The notes beneath the pieces were generated by a model. It did not search any database. It had not been told where the DNA came from and saw only the letters and a program-made list of their open reading frames with translations. Shown piece by piece: positions 41,739 through 50,950 of a DNA stretch of 64,000 nt (the first letter of the stretch is position 1; each line of letters begins with the position of its first letter). Source of the DNA: Segetibacter aerophilus (GTDB lineage Bacteria; Bacteroidota; Bacteroidia; Chitinophagales; Chitinophagaceae); contig NZ_BJYT01000001.1 of NCBI RefSeq assembly GCF_007991655.1, positions 62,001 to 126,000 on the forward strand, written 5' to 3'. A program made the translations under genes and the position numbers.

Positions 41739-41777
41739 AAGTACCGACGCCAGCCTATAAAGACCTAATCGGTACTT
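41739..41777. terminator. Bidirectional terminator-like hairpin
   Basis: AAGTACCGA (41739-41747) and TCGGTACTT (41769-41777) form 9 perfect pairs between the convergent SBP and YtxH genes, flanked by A6 on the left. Loop of 21 bases. Confidence 0.55.
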
Positions 41778-41802
41778 AATAAAAAGGAGAGGCAGCAGTT
41801 GA

Positions 41803-42081
41803 TTATTTAGAATTACTTGCTGTACTTGATGCTTTGTTTGTTGCTGTCCCTACAAAGTCTGTTGCAGTTTGTTTTACACTTTCGTACGCGCCTGAGGCTG
41901 CCTCTTTAATATTAGTTGTCGCATCACTTAGTTTTTCTTTCAGATTGTCTGTTAAATCTTTACCGCCCTGAACTACCTTTTCTTTTAGCTCATTTCCCTC
42001 TTCAGTAAATATACCTGCTATAACAGCTCCTATTGCCGCGCCAGCTATCGCGCCTAATAACACTTTTGGTCCCGAGTTCAT
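41803..42081 (-). CDS. YtxH domain protein
   Basis: 92 aa. A glycine/alanine-rich membrane-associated segment (VLLGAIAGAAIGAVIAGIF) leads into a long charged amphipathic helix (EEGNELKEKVVQGGKDLTDN, LKEKLSDATTNIKEAASGAY) with heptad spacing. YtxH proteins belong to general stress or starvation regulons in other phyla; nothing here shows its regulation. Ends in Ala/Ser-rich sequence. ATG at 42081. Confidence 0.82.
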   Translation of the reverse strand: MNSGPKVLLGAIAGAAIGAVIAGIFTEEGNELKEKVVQGGKDLTDNLKEKLSDATTNIKEAASGAYESVKQTATDFVGTATNKASSTASNSK

Positions 42082-42141
42082 AATAAATGTTTTTGTTGTT
42101 AATTCTTATAATTTGAAAAAACAGTGCCAATTGAAGTTGTC

Positions 42142-42157
42142 AAAGGTCTAGACCTTT
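42142..42157. promoter_or_regulatory. Perfect 16-base palindrome
   Basis: AAAGGTCTAGACCTTT, fully symmetric, 60 bases upstream of the ytxH-like start and 275 bases from the DUF421 start. Shape fits a dimer operator; the protein is unknown. Confidence 0.4.
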
Positions 42158-42240
42158 CTAAGGTTATTTAAGAATAGCGACAAGTGTAGGAATAAACCTT
42201 TTAAACGTTGGAAATGTCGTCTCCAGGCTCATCGCTTTCT

Positions 42241-42340
42241 ACAAACCGTTGTTTGTGAACTTCATTCCACAGCTCTTTTACTCAGAAGGCTCCCGTTAAA
42301 AGGTGAGGTGCAAAAAAAGAGACCTCGCACCTTATTTTTA
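42241..42340 (+). ncRNA. Two hairpins and a T run: candidate small RNA or leader
   Basis: ACAAACCGTTGTTTGT at 42241-42256 is a 6-bp stem with a 4-base loop. AAGGTGAGG (42300-42308) pairs with CCT-CGCACCTT (42323-42333) with a 2-base bulge and is followed by ATTTTTATT, a terminator-like end. No coding sequence on the plus strand precedes it, so it would end an unannotated short transcript, about 90 bases before the DUF421 start. The 350-base gap 42082-42431 contains nothing else but the palindrome. Confidence 0.3.
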
Positions 42341-42431
42341 TTACTTCACCGATTACTCCCGACGTATTTTAATAAATTTACATGTTTTGGCTTGATTTTT
42401 CTTAGCTGTATCATGCGTTAAAATAAGGGGC

Positions 42432-43127
42432 ATGAAAAAAGAAGAAATTCATCTTGGGGATATTAAACGAATACTATTTGGGCAAACACCGCCAGAGTTT
42501 ATGGGTGAGGTGGCTGTGAGAACCATCCTCATTTTTATGTTGCTAATGTTAGCAGTACACCTCATGGGCAAGAGAATGTCGGGCCAGGTCACTATCGTTG
42601 AATTATCTGTCATGATTACCCTTGGTGCTATCGTGTCTCCCATAATGCAATTACCTGACAGGGGAATTGCATTTGGCGTTGTGGTGTTTGCCGTTGCCAT
42701 TGTTTTTCAGCGTGGCCTTAATTACCTGGGATTTAGAAATGAAAAAATTGAAAAGCTCTCTCAAGGTGAAATGAGCTTGTTGGTAAAAGACGGTACTATG
42801 ATTTTGGAAGAAATGGGGAAAACGCAAATTACCAAGCAGCAACTGTTTGCTTTAATAAGAGAAAAGAAAATTCCAAACTTAGGCGGAGTTAAACGAGCTT
42901 ACCTCGAAGCGTGTGGTATTTTGAGTGTGTATGAAGCTGAAAAGGCTCATCCCGGCCTGCCGGTCTTTCCTTCCACAGATCCTGTCATTAAGGATGTTTT
43001 AGCACAATCAGAAGATTCCATTATGGCCTGTTGCAATTGCGGACATACGCAGGTGGCCAAGGAGAAAGACACGCCTTGCGAGTTTTGTAATGTCACAGAA
43101 TGGACAAAAGCATATTTATCGAAATAA
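42432..43127 (+). CDS. DUF421 (YetF-type) membrane protein with Cys4 tail, copy 1
   Basis: 231 aa. N-terminal membrane part with two to three helices (ILIFMLLMLAVHLMGKRMSG; FGVVVFAVAIVFQRGLNYLG), the DUF421 soluble part with LVKDGTMILEEMGKTQITKQ, LFALIREKKIPNLGGVKRAYLE. After the normal end comes a zinc-ribbon-like tail CCNCGHTQ...PCEFCNVTEWTKAYL (Cys-x2-Cys, about 16 residues, Cys-x2-Cys). DUF421 proteins in Bacillus (YetF) are membrane and spore-related with unknown activity. A second copy begins 17 bases downstream. Confidence 0.85.
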   Translation: MKKEEIHLGDIKRILFGQTPPEFMGEVAVRTILIFMLLMLAVHLMGKRMSGQVTIVELSVMITLGAIVSPIMQLPDRGIAFGVVVFAVAIVFQRGLNYLGFRNEKIEKLSQGEMSLLVKDGTMILEEMGKTQITKQQLFALIREKKIPNLGGVKRAYLEACGILSVYEAEKAHPGLPVFPSTDPVIKDVLAQSEDSIMACCNCGHTQVAKEKDTPCEFCNVTEWTKAYLSK

Positions 43128-43144
43128 CACCTGCATAAAAAATC

Positions 43145-43852
43145 ATGAAGCCGGAAGAAATAAAATTTACAGATTGGTCAAGAATTCTATTGGGGCAGGT
43201 GCCGCCCGAATTCTATATTGAGTTAGCTATCCGTGGTTTTTTGGTATACTTTCTCCTAATAGTAAGTATGAGGTTTTTAGGCAAGAGAATGTCTAGCCAG
43301 ATAAGTAGGGTCGAACTCGGCGCACTTGTTTCGCTTGCGTCCGCTATTGGTGTACCCTTGCTGTCACCTACTAATGGAATTTTGCCTGCCTTTATTATTG
43401 CTTTTATTATAGTTGGTCTGGTACGCCTCATATCCTACATCAGCATAAAAAGTCAAAAGTTTGAACGGGTGACACAAGGCGATCTTGATATGCTGGTGGA
43501 GGATGGTGTTATGCGAGTAAACATCATGAAGCGGGTACGGGTAACCCGCGAACGTTTATTTGCACAGCTACGCTCAGAAAACCTCAATCATTTAGGCGCT
43601 GCTAAAAGAGTTTATATGGAAGCAAACGGATCTTTTACCCTGGTAAAAAATGAAGAGAGGCAGCCGGGTCTACTGGTTTTGCCAGACTGGGATGAAGGAT
43701 TTATAGACGAAAAATTAAATTGGACAGACGTGAGAATTTGTAAAGAATGCGGTGCAAAAATGCCAGAAAACAACACACGAAAAAGAAATGATGTTAGCTG
43801 CACCAATTGTGGGTCTAATGAGTGGACGAAAGCTGTGCTGGAGAAGCAATAA
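43145..43852 (+). CDS. DUF421 (YetF-type) membrane protein with Cys4 tail, copy 2
   Basis: 235 aa, clear paralogue of the preceding gene: same opening (KFTDWSRILLGQVPPEFYIE versus GDIKRILFGQTPPEFMGE), membrane segments (FLVYFLLIVSMRFLGKRMSS; FIIAFIIVGLVRLISYI), soluble part DMLVEDGVMRVNIMKRVRV and LFAQLRSENLNHLGAAKRVY, and a zinc-ribbon tail CKECGAKMPENN ... CTNCGSNEWTKAVLEK. The tandem arrangement suggests a heteromeric complex. Ends 62 bases before the asparaginase gene and may be co-transcribed with it. Confidence 0.85.
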   Translation: MKPEEIKFTDWSRILLGQVPPEFYIELAIRGFLVYFLLIVSMRFLGKRMSSQISRVELGALVSLASAIGVPLLSPTNGILPAFIIAFIIVGLVRLISYISIKSQKFERVTQGDLDMLVEDGVMRVNIMKRVRVTRERLFAQLRSENLNHLGAAKRVYMEANGSFTLVKNEERQPGLLVLPDWDEGFIDEKLNWTDVRICKECGAKMPENNTRKRNDVSCTNCGSNEWTKAVLEKQ

Positions 43853-43914
43853 TGTCTCCTGGAGCTTTGAAGGTTTTTGCAGGAATAATATCAAAAGAAC
43901 TAAAAACACTTTAG

Positions 43915-44814
43915 ATGAATAAACTAACGATGCTTGTACATGGCGGAGCAGGTCCTGACTCTGAATTTATTAAGAAGAATGCAGAGGCTTACAAGCAGGG
44001 ATTGCGGGAGGCAGTAAACACAGGATATAGTGTTTTAGAGGCAGGTGGAAGTGCAGTAGATGCAGTGGAAGCAGCGGTGAATTATTTAGAAGACAACGCC
44101 TTGTTTAACGCCGGACGTGGTTCGGCACTAAATGAAAAGGCACAAGTTGAAATGGACGCCTCAATTATGGACGGTAAAACGATGAAGTCCGGAGGAGTGG
44201 CGATTGTAAGGAATGTAAAAAACCCTGTTACACTTGCAAGAGCCATTATGGACAAGACTAAGCACATCTATATTGGAGATATGGGCGCGCTTGAACTAGC
44301 CGGCAAGTTTGGATTGCGTGTAATGCCCGAAGCTTATTTTATCACTGATCACGCGTACGAGCAATATATAGAAGCTACTAAGGAAGAAGCGAACAGCATA
44401 CAGCAAGCCGGGGAGTACCAGGTTCGAAAAAAGGAACATGGAACAGTTGGCGCAGTGGCTGTTGACAAAGATGGTAACGTTGCTGCTGCAACTTCAACAG
44501 GCGGTTTAGAGAATAAGGTACCGGGGAGAATAGGCGACAGTTCAATAACGGTTGAGACAACAGTAAAAGCAGTGTATGGAGTAAAAGAAGTAAAAAACAA
44601 CATAGTGATTGCTCCTGTTGTAATTGGTACAGACGAGCAACTAAAGCAGGGCGTAGATAGCCTTCTTAAAGACTATCCCGCTATCGAAGCAATTACCAAA
44701 GATAGTATTGTGTATCTCCAGGGGAAGCTGGCCGACGACCAGGTGATGAAGCTGAAAGACGCCATTAATACACTTAAACCAAAGATGGTGGATGCAAGGC
44801 TAACATCCCGCTAA
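43915..44814 (+). CDS. Isoaspartyl peptidase/L-asparaginase (Ntn-hydrolase)
   Basis: 299 aa plant-type asparaginase. It starts with LTMLVHGGAGP and has GGSAVDAVEAAVNYLED, NAGRGSALNEKAQVEMDASI. Self-cleavage is expected before the nucleophile Thr in KEHGTVGAVAVDKDGNVAAA, with the second Thr in TSTGGLENKVPGRIGDS (GRIGDS binding loop intact). It removes isoaspartyl residues from dipeptides and hydrolyses asparagine. No signal peptide, so cytoplasmic. Neighbours give no pathway link. Confidence 0.92.
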   Translation: MNKLTMLVHGGAGPDSEFIKKNAEAYKQGLREAVNTGYSVLEAGGSAVDAVEAAVNYLEDNALFNAGRGSALNEKAQVEMDASIMDGKTMKSGGVAIVRNVKNPVTLARAIMDKTKHIYIGDMGALELAGKFGLRVMPEAYFITDHAYEQYIEATKEEANSIQQAGEYQVRKKEHGTVGAVAVDKDGNVAAATSTGGLENKVPGRIGDSSITVETTVKAVYGVKEVKNNIVIAPVVIGTDEQLKQGVDSLLKDYPAIEAITKDSIVYLQGKLADDQVMKLKDAINTLKPKMVDARLTSR

Positions 44815-45068
44815 TTACAGGTGTACCCCGGCTTCTTCTGTCTGACTTACCAATTGCATTTTTGTATTTCAAACACCTATCAGCTAATATCAGCTGACAG
44901 AAAATTAAAAAGATAGAACTGACTAAAAACAATTGATGGCTGAAAGACGCGGCATTTTTCAATAGTCGTCGGCAAGACAAGCGGCATGAACAAAGGCAGG
45001 GGTCGATGACTATATATATTCCTATCTTCGCCCTAATACATCCATTAACGTCCACCCAATAACAACAC

Positions 45069-45524
45069 ATGAATTCTTCCTCAATAAATATCTTGATAGC
45101 TGATGATGATAATGATGACGCCCAATTATTGTCTGAGGCAATCTTAAATATCCTTCCTTCGGGCAAATGTTCTCATGTCGTTGACGGTATAGCAGCACTA
45201 AGGCATATTAAAACCAATGTTGAACCCGACCTTGTTTTCCTTGATCTGAATATGCCCTTAAAAAATGGGATCAATTGTTTAAAGGATATCTATAATCTTG
45301 ATTTGCTTCCAAACACGCCAATTGTTATTTATTCCACTTCTAAAAACATTAAAGACATAGAAGACGCCTACAAGTATGGCGCTTCGTTTTATATTGTTAA
45401 GCCTGCTTCGTTCAAAGAGTTGTGTAAAATAATTAAACTCGCTATCACCATACTAGGTAAGCCTAAAAGTGAAAGAGTTGAGAAATCGAATTTTGTTCTT
45501 AGGGAAGAAACAAAAACGGTATAA
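45069..45524 (+). CDS. Single-domain response regulator
   Basis: 151 aa CheY-like receiver only: acidic pocket ADDDNDDAQLL, phospho-acceptor Asp in LVFLDLNMPLKNGINCL, Thr/Ser position in IVIYSTSKN and the conserved Lys in YIVKPASFKELCKII. It ends with a short basic tail and no output domain, so it must act on another protein, for example a kinase of the hybrid relay type. Convergent with the CheB-domain gene. No kinase is adjacent; the nearest is the PAS kinase at 22.8 kb. Confidence 0.92.
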   Translation: MNSSSINILIADDDNDDAQLLSEAILNILPSGKCSHVVDGIAALRHIKTNVEPDLVFLDLNMPLKNGINCLKDIYNLDLLPNTPIVIYSTSKNIKDIEDAYKYGASFYIVKPASFKELCKIIKLAITILGKPKSERVEKSNFVLREETKTV

Positions 45525-45647
45525 TTTGTATTTGCTTTTATCCGATATGAAAAAGAGATTGCATTTCTAAACGAACAGCAACACGGGAAAGCTAGCCGCA
45601 ATCGGGGCAGATCAACTAAAACTAAATGTTCTTTCGTTATCGGGCTT

Positions 45648-46253
45648 CTATGTCGTCGGTTGGGTCTTGTTCTTCTCCCTCTCTAATATTGCATGTACAT
45701 GTTTGGTGATTGTTTCAGGCATTTCTGAATCCTCTAATATTTTGTCTACGCATCCTGTCTGTATTGCATTTGCCGGCATTTCAGGGTAAGCACATGATGC
45801 AGGATTTTGTATTATCACCATACCTCCAGCCTTATGTATATCTATAACGCCTGCAGCACCATCTATCCCACTACCGGAAAGAATTACAGCTATACTTCTG
45901 CTGGCTTTCGCTTCTGCCAGCGATTTTAAAAAGCAGTTGATAGAATAATTATAATTGGACCATTCTACGACCCGCGGCTGCAGGTAAAACTGGTCGTCTT
46001 TTATCAACAAGTAACTGTTTGAAGGAGGTACGTAAACAATGTCTCTTTCAATCAGCATCCCATCCATTGCCTCCTTAATTTCAAGCTTTGAATGCCTTTG
46101 CAAAACTTCGGTCAGCACACCTCGCTGTCCTACGGGAATATGTCTTAAAATAATGTATGTGGCGTGGTCATGCGGAACATGATCAAAGAAAGTTAATAAA
46201 GGTTCTAATCCACCTTCTGAGTAACCAATCGCCACAATAAATTTATGGTTCAT
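45648..46253 (-). CDS. CheB-type methylesterase domain protein
   Basis: 201 aa from ATG 46253 (MNHKFIVAIGYSEGGLEPLL); nine extra codons upstream are possible. Only the CheB catalytic domain, no receiver. The catalytic triad fits Ser in GYSEGG (in place of the usual GxSxGG), His in ILRHIPVGQRG and Asp in SGSGIDGAAGV; VPPSNSYLLIKDD and NPASCAYPEMPANAI are further consensus. CheB deamidates or demethylates chemoreceptors, but no chemotaxis genes are present and Bacteroidota often lack flagella. Stand-alone domains like this occur with CheR-PAS sensors; the partner is not here. Confidence 0.85.
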   Translation of the reverse strand: MNHKFIVAIGYSEGGLEPLLTFFDHVPHDHATYIILRHIPVGQRGVLTEVLQRHSKLEIKEAMDGMLIERDIVYVPPSNSYLLIKDDQFYLQPRVVEWSNYNYSINCFLKSLAEAKASRSIAVILSGSGIDGAAGVIDIHKAGGMVIIQNPASCAYPEMPANAIQTGCVDKILEDSEMPETITKHVHAILEREKNKTQPTT

Positions 46254-46524
46254 AGTAAAACATTTAGATAACTGATGCAAAAATTACAAGTAGTATCGGG
46301 GGGTGAATTAAAAGTAAACCTATACCTAAGAACTAAAACCTGTTCTTCTTAAAAGGTAGGAAAAATTATGCCGTAAGTTTACAAAAGATTAAATAAAGGC
46401 ACAAAAATCCCTTTAACTTATTAATACTTAGATAACTAACTTAATTAACTTTAGCGTTCTAAAAAATTACTGTACACAATGCGAAAGTTGTAACAGTAAA
46501 AATGGATAACATTAAAAAAATAAA

Positions 46525-47688
46525 ATGAAAAAAATTGTGGTCAATTCAGCATTAGGTATTTTAATGGCAGGCGTCTTTACTTCATGCGGCAACAACAGCA
46601 GCAGTTCAGAATCAAGCAACGCTTCTGATACAACTTCCAAAGTTTCGAAAGCAGGGATACAACAATCAGATTGGGGTGAGACCGATGGTAAAAAAGTTTT
46701 TCTCTATACACTTACAAACGAGAACGGAGTACAGGTAAAAATTTCTAATTATGGCGGTACGGTTACCTCTTTCGTCACACCTACAAAAAGCGGGGCAAGT
46801 AGCAACATTGTTCTGGGCTTCGAAGAATTGTCAGGCTATCTTGCCAAGCCTCCTTACTTTGGCGCTACTGTAGGTCGCTACGGTAATCGTATCGCAAAAG
46901 GCAAGTTTACTCTCGACGGAAACACTTATACGCTTGCAACCAACAATGGTCAAAATGCTTTGCACGGTGGTCTTAAGGGATTTGATAAAGTAGTATGGGA
47001 TGTTGCTCCGATAGATAGTGCTACACCTGCTCTGACCTTAAGTTATTTAAGCAAGGATGGCGAAGAGGGCTATCCTGGTAATTTGAAGGTTTCTGTAAGG
47101 TTTTCTTTATCTGACGATAATGAATTAACCATCGATTATGAAGCCGACACAGATAAAGCAACTCCTGTTAACCTTACCAATCACAGTTATTGGAATTTAA
47201 CCGGCGATGCTAAAAATACTATTCTCGATCATTCGTTAAAGATTGACGCCGACAAGTATACCCCTGTTGATACGACTTTGATCCCAACAGGAGAATTGAA
47301 GCCGGTTAAGGGAACTCCTTTTGATTTTACAGAACCTCATACTGTCGGCGAGCGCATCAGCGCAGTTCCCGGAGGCTACGATCATAACTGGGTGTTGAAT
47401 CACAAGATGGGTTCTATGGATCTTGTGGCTACTTTATCAGATCCTTCAACCGGAAGAAAGTTGGAAGTGTATACTACTGAACCGGGCCTTCAATTCTATT
47501 CAGGAAACTTCTTAGATGGAACTATTAAAACCAGTTTCGGTACTCCTATTCAAAAACATGCTGCGCTTTGTTTAGAAACACAGCACTTTCCTGATTCTCC
47601 TAACAGGCCAAACTTTCCTTCAACAATTTTGAAGCCGGGAGAAAAATATCATACTACGACGAAGTATAAAGTAATACTTGAAAAATAA
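46525..47688 (+). CDS. Aldose 1-epimerase (mutarotase) lipoprotein
   Basis: 387 aa galactose-mutarotase family. Lipoprotein signal with lipobox FTSC (Cys21) and a Ser/Asn-rich linker, so it is exported. Catalytic features: NALHGGLKGFDKVVWD (acid/base His context), LTNHSYWNLTGD (second His), DHNWVL and the base Glu in LCLETQHFPDSPNRPNFPST. Converts alpha and beta anomers of hexoses; an exported version fits glycan degradation outside the cytoplasm. It is followed by a strong terminator and then kduI. Confidence 0.93.
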   Translation: MKKIVVNSALGILMAGVFTSCGNNSSSSESSNASDTTSKVSKAGIQQSDWGETDGKKVFLYTLTNENGVQVKISNYGGTVTSFVTPTKSGASSNIVLGFEELSGYLAKPPYFGATVGRYGNRIAKGKFTLDGNTYTLATNNGQNALHGGLKGFDKVVWDVAPIDSATPALTLSYLSKDGEEGYPGNLKVSVRFSLSDDNELTIDYEADTDKATPVNLTNHSYWNLTGDAKNTILDHSLKIDADKYTPVDTTLIPTGELKPVKGTPFDFTEPHTVGERISAVPGGYDHNWVLNHKMGSMDLVATLSDPSTGRKLEVYTTEPGLQFYSGNFLDGTIKTSFGTPIQKHAALCLETQHFPDSPNRPNFPSTILKPGEKYHTTTKYKVILEK

Positions 47689-47722
47689 CCTAAAGGTTTG
47701 AACGAAATAAAGGCAAAAATTA

Positions 47723-47753
47723 AAAAATGCATGAAAGTTTTTCATGCATTTTT
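47723..47753 (+). terminator. Intrinsic terminator of the mutarotase gene
   Basis: AAAAATGCATGAAA and TTTCATGCATTTTT, 14 perfect pairs with a 3-base loop, ending in T5; 34 bases after the stop codon. Confidence 0.8.
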
Positions 47754-47833
47754 CATTTCCTGCCTGAGGTAAAATTTAAAAGCACAGTTCTTGCACTTCA
47801 GTTTTAAATTTGATTCTTACAAAAAAATATAAC

Positions 47834-48664
47834 ATGGAAGTACGGTTTGAAAGTTCTCCACGAGAGACAAAAAGTATGAATACACAAGAATTGAGAGATA
47901 ATTTTCTAATTGAGAATTTGATGGTCGATGATGAAGTAAAACTTGTGTATTCGCATTACGATAGGGTAATCATCGGTGGAGCGAAACCGGTAACTAAAAC
48001 GTTGTCTCTTGAAACACATGCCGAGCTAAGAGCCGATTTTTTTCTTGAAAGGAGGGAGATGGGAATTATTAATGTTGGTGGAAATGGAGTCGTAGAAGCA
48101 GATGGGGAGACACACAACTTATCAAGACTAGATTGTTTATATATTGGCAAGGGTGTAAAGTCCGTTACTTTTAGAAGTGAGGAAGCCGGTACTCCGGCTA
48201 TTTTTTACCTGCTTTCGGCACCAGCTCATATGACTTATCCTACCAGGAAATTGTCTAAAGAGGAAGCAACGCCAACAACTATTGGAGACCCTTCAACCTC
48301 TAACAGAAGAACGATTTATAAGTACATTCATTCAGAAGGTATCAAAAGTTGTCAGCTCGTAATGGGACTAACTGTTCTCGATAAAGGCAGCGTTTGGAAC
48401 ACCATGCCTAGTCACACACATACTCGTAGAATGGAAGCTTATTTTTATTTTGACGTGCAGGAAGGGCAGGCCGTCTTTCATTTTATGGGAGAGCCGCAGC
48501 AGACAAGGCACTTAGTACTACAGAACAATTCCGCTATAATTTCTCCACCCTGGTCAATCCATTCCGGTTGCGGTACAGCTAACTATGGTTTCATCTGGGG
48601 CATGGCCGGGGAAAACTATAACTACACTGATATGGACCCTGTAGCCATACCTGACATTAGATAA
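47834..48664 (+). CDS. kduI: 5-dehydro-4-deoxy-D-glucuronate isomerase
   Basis: 276 aa from ATG 47834 (MEVRFESSPRETKSMNTQEL), length equal to E. coli KduI (278). Double-cupin isomerase that turns DKI from pectin or other uronides into 2,5-diketo-3-deoxygluconate. Zinc site visible as MPSHTHTRRMEAYFYFD (His, His, Glu) with the last His in PPWSIHSGCGTANYGFIWGM. FLIENLMVDDEVKLVYSHYD and ERREMGIINVGGNGVVEADG are family blocks. The usual partner kduD is not next to it. An earlier TTG at 47810 gives non-conserved residues. Confidence 0.93.
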   Translation: MEVRFESSPRETKSMNTQELRDNFLIENLMVDDEVKLVYSHYDRVIIGGAKPVTKTLSLETHAELRADFFLERREMGIINVGGNGVVEADGETHNLSRLDCLYIGKGVKSVTFRSEEAGTPAIFYLLSAPAHMTYPTRKLSKEEATPTTIGDPSTSNRRTIYKYIHSEGIKSCQLVMGLTVLDKGSVWNTMPSHTHTRRMEAYFYFDVQEGQAVFHFMGEPQQTRHLVLQNNSAIISPPWSIHSGCGTANYGFIWGMAGENYNYTDMDPVAIPDIR

Positions 48665-48704
48665 TTTAAAAACAGGTAAAGAAATTAAGACACAGGTAGG
48701 AATA

Positions 48705-50678
48705 TTATCGCAACAGGACTGTGGTACCTTTTTGCGCGTATTCGCGTCCATCGATTCCCACACCTTTCACCATCCAGACGACCGTTTGTGTTGTTTGTTC
48801 AACGCCCTTAAAAACACCATCCCATCCTGGCAGCGGTTTTTTTGTTTCAAATAACAGTTGCCCCCAGCGGTTATAAATTCTAAAGAAATGCAGATCCTTT
48901 AAACCAATGAGTATAGGTCGTAAATAATCATTTTTACCATCCTTGTTTGGTGTAAATGCAGTGGGCACATAAATCTCTACGTTCTTAATTATTTTAACCA
49001 TCTGCGTATCTACCGTGAGACATCCCGTGTTTGTCAGGAGTTCTATAGTATATAACTGTTCCTGCGATCCCTTAAAAGTGGGGGTAAAGCTTGTCGCCGT
49101 ATTTAAATTGATGGCAGGTTTCCATAACACGTTCTCGCTTATCTGCCGCGCCTGTAATGTTAGAGGTGAATTACTAAGGGCATATTCTACTGCATAACTC
49201 GTTGCAGGCTTGGCAATATCAATTATAATAGGCTGCTTTTTAGTAGTGATACTACAGCCAATATCATTCTTTAATAAAGCATGGTAAGTGCCACTTGAGG
49301 ATACTCTAAAAGTAGGTTGTGTAGCCCTGCTAATGGCCGCGTCATTTTTAAACCATTGTATACTATTGGTGGGATTAACATTCAGAATTGCGCTATCATT
49401 ATTTCCAAAACAATAACTTTCTTTACCAAGCAGGCGAAGGGAATCATCGATTACTGAAGCGCGTACTACAACTGTATCAGTTATTCGGCACCCCCCTCCG
49501 CTGTTCATTGTTGTAACCACGTAAGACGTTGTTTTATCTGGAAAGGCCATGGGGTTAGCAACATCGGGCTTATTCAGTCCCGTTACAGGCGCCCACGTAT
49601 AATGTAAGCCCGGTTTAGGTTTAATGCCTATAGGAACAGGGCTCATATTGCACGACAAAGTATCACGGCCTGCATTGGCAGTGACGGTAAGTGTGTCTTT
49701 CAATTTTGTAAACATTGTATTCGAACAGCCGTACCCGTAGTAGGGCTCAAGCTTTACGGCGATAACCGTTCCGGATGGTGGTGGCGGAGATAAATTAAGC
49801 ACCTGTTGTGATCCCAGAGGAGTGGTTAGCGAGCTGTCGTACCATGCATAACTGGCATAACCATATGGCGCAGATACATTTATTGCAGTATCATCAGGAC
49901 AATAAGTTGCGCCAACAAAACGCCCGCTGCATTCAGAATTTACATCTATGTACGCATATCCGAAATGTCTTCGAAAAGTACAATCAGCAGTTTTAAAAAA
50001 TAGCCTGATTGTTTTGCCTGCATTACCAGACAGATCAATAGAAACAGGAGACCAGTCTTTGAACAAAACAGCAGTAGTATCGGATGAACTAGAAACCTGG
50101 AAGCCTGGCAAGGCTGTTCCCACTGCAATAAAACTATACGAAGCACAACTTATGGTAGTATTATCGGTAACGTTGGTAATCTCAATTTCCATTCTTGGTT
50201 GTTCAAACACCTGGTGATTAGGCGACTGAAATACTACAGCATAATTGTAGATAAGCGTATAAGCGTTTTCGTTTGCGGGAATAGTAAACTCGTAAGAAAC
50301 TCCTTCCGCCTCACCACCTGCTTCTGTACTCCCTAATTTAATTGAATGGCCGCTTCCATTGGGGCACAGCACAGGAAATCGGCCAAAAGGGTCAACTTCA
50401 TTGGTATTGTTATTGGCGTTGTACATAGTGTGATGACTATAAATGGGGCCGCTGGTAGCACCGAGGGAAATTTGATTTTGACCGCCAATTGCCGCAGTTC
50501 GACCTGTATAGCAGGTCCAGCCACTAAAAGTTCCGCTTTCAAAATCAATGTTATTCGGACAGCTTTGAGCAGTTAGTATGGATGAAGTTGAGACAAGAAA
50601 TACAACTAGTAATAATACTGGCTTTACAAAAAGGTAATGGCGCTTTTCAGTATGAGATAGGTGTATCAAAAGGTGCAC
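48705..50678 (-). CDS. Surface protein with gliding-motility C-terminal (CHU_C) domain
   Basis: 657 aa. Hydrophobic signal segment about residues 17-38 (FVKPVLLLVVFLVSTSSI). The N-terminal 240 residues form a jelly-roll/lectin-like domain (CPNNIDFESGTFSGWTCYTG, YEFTIPANENAYTLIYNYAV). Ig-like repeats follow with paired cysteines (TLSCNMSPVPIGIKPKPG). The end is the type B T9SS sorting domain: VPTAFTPNKDGKNDYLRPI, FRIYNRWGQLLFETKKPLPG, VVWMVKGVGIDGREYAQKGT. Secreted by T9SS; the PorW/SprE-like gene at 29-32 kb supports that route. Ligand unknown. Confidence 0.88.
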   Translation of the reverse strand: MHLLIHLSHTEKRHYLFVKPVLLLVVFLVSTSSILTAQSCPNNIDFESGTFSGWTCYTGRTAAIGGQNQISLGATSGPIYSHHTMYNANNNTNEVDPFGRFPVLCPNGSGHSIKLGSTEAGGEAEGVSYEFTIPANENAYTLIYNYAVVFQSPNHQVFEQPRMEIEITNVTDNTTISCASYSFIAVGTALPGFQVSSSSDTTAVLFKDWSPVSIDLSGNAGKTIRLFFKTADCTFRRHFGYAYIDVNSECSGRFVGATYCPDDTAINVSAPYGYASYAWYDSSLTTPLGSQQVLNLSPPPPSGTVIAVKLEPYYGYGCSNTMFTKLKDTLTVTANAGRDTLSCNMSPVPIGIKPKPGLHYTWAPVTGLNKPDVANPMAFPDKTTSYVVTTMNSGGGCRITDTVVVRASVIDDSLRLLGKESYCFGNNDSAILNVNPTNSIQWFKNDAAISRATQPTFRVSSSGTYHALLKNDIGCSITTKKQPIIIDIAKPATSYAVEYALSNSPLTLQARQISENVLWKPAINLNTATSFTPTFKGSQEQLYTIELLTNTGCLTVDTQMVKIIKNVEIYVPTAFTPNKDGKNDYLRPILIGLKDLHFFRIYNRWGQLLFETKKPLPGWDGVFKGVEQTTQTVVWMVKGVGIDGREYAQKGTTVLLR

Positions 50679-50950
50679 TCGATAAGTTTAGGCTTTTAAA
50701 GTTAAGATTATTTCAACCTCGACAGGGGGTACATAAATTAATTTTTTCCATATTGCTGATAGGGCAGTTTTAAAGGTTTGATCAAAAAGAAACACCTTTT
50801 TCATATTATAGATTATACGAAAAATAAATCGTTCAGGTTGGTTACTCCGACTGGTTTCAAGAAATAATCCTGGAGCAAGCGGTAGGCAAATTTTTGAAGT
50901 GCCGTTTATTAATCCAGATGAAATTTTAAAAACTTTGGTTGGGTGAAAAA

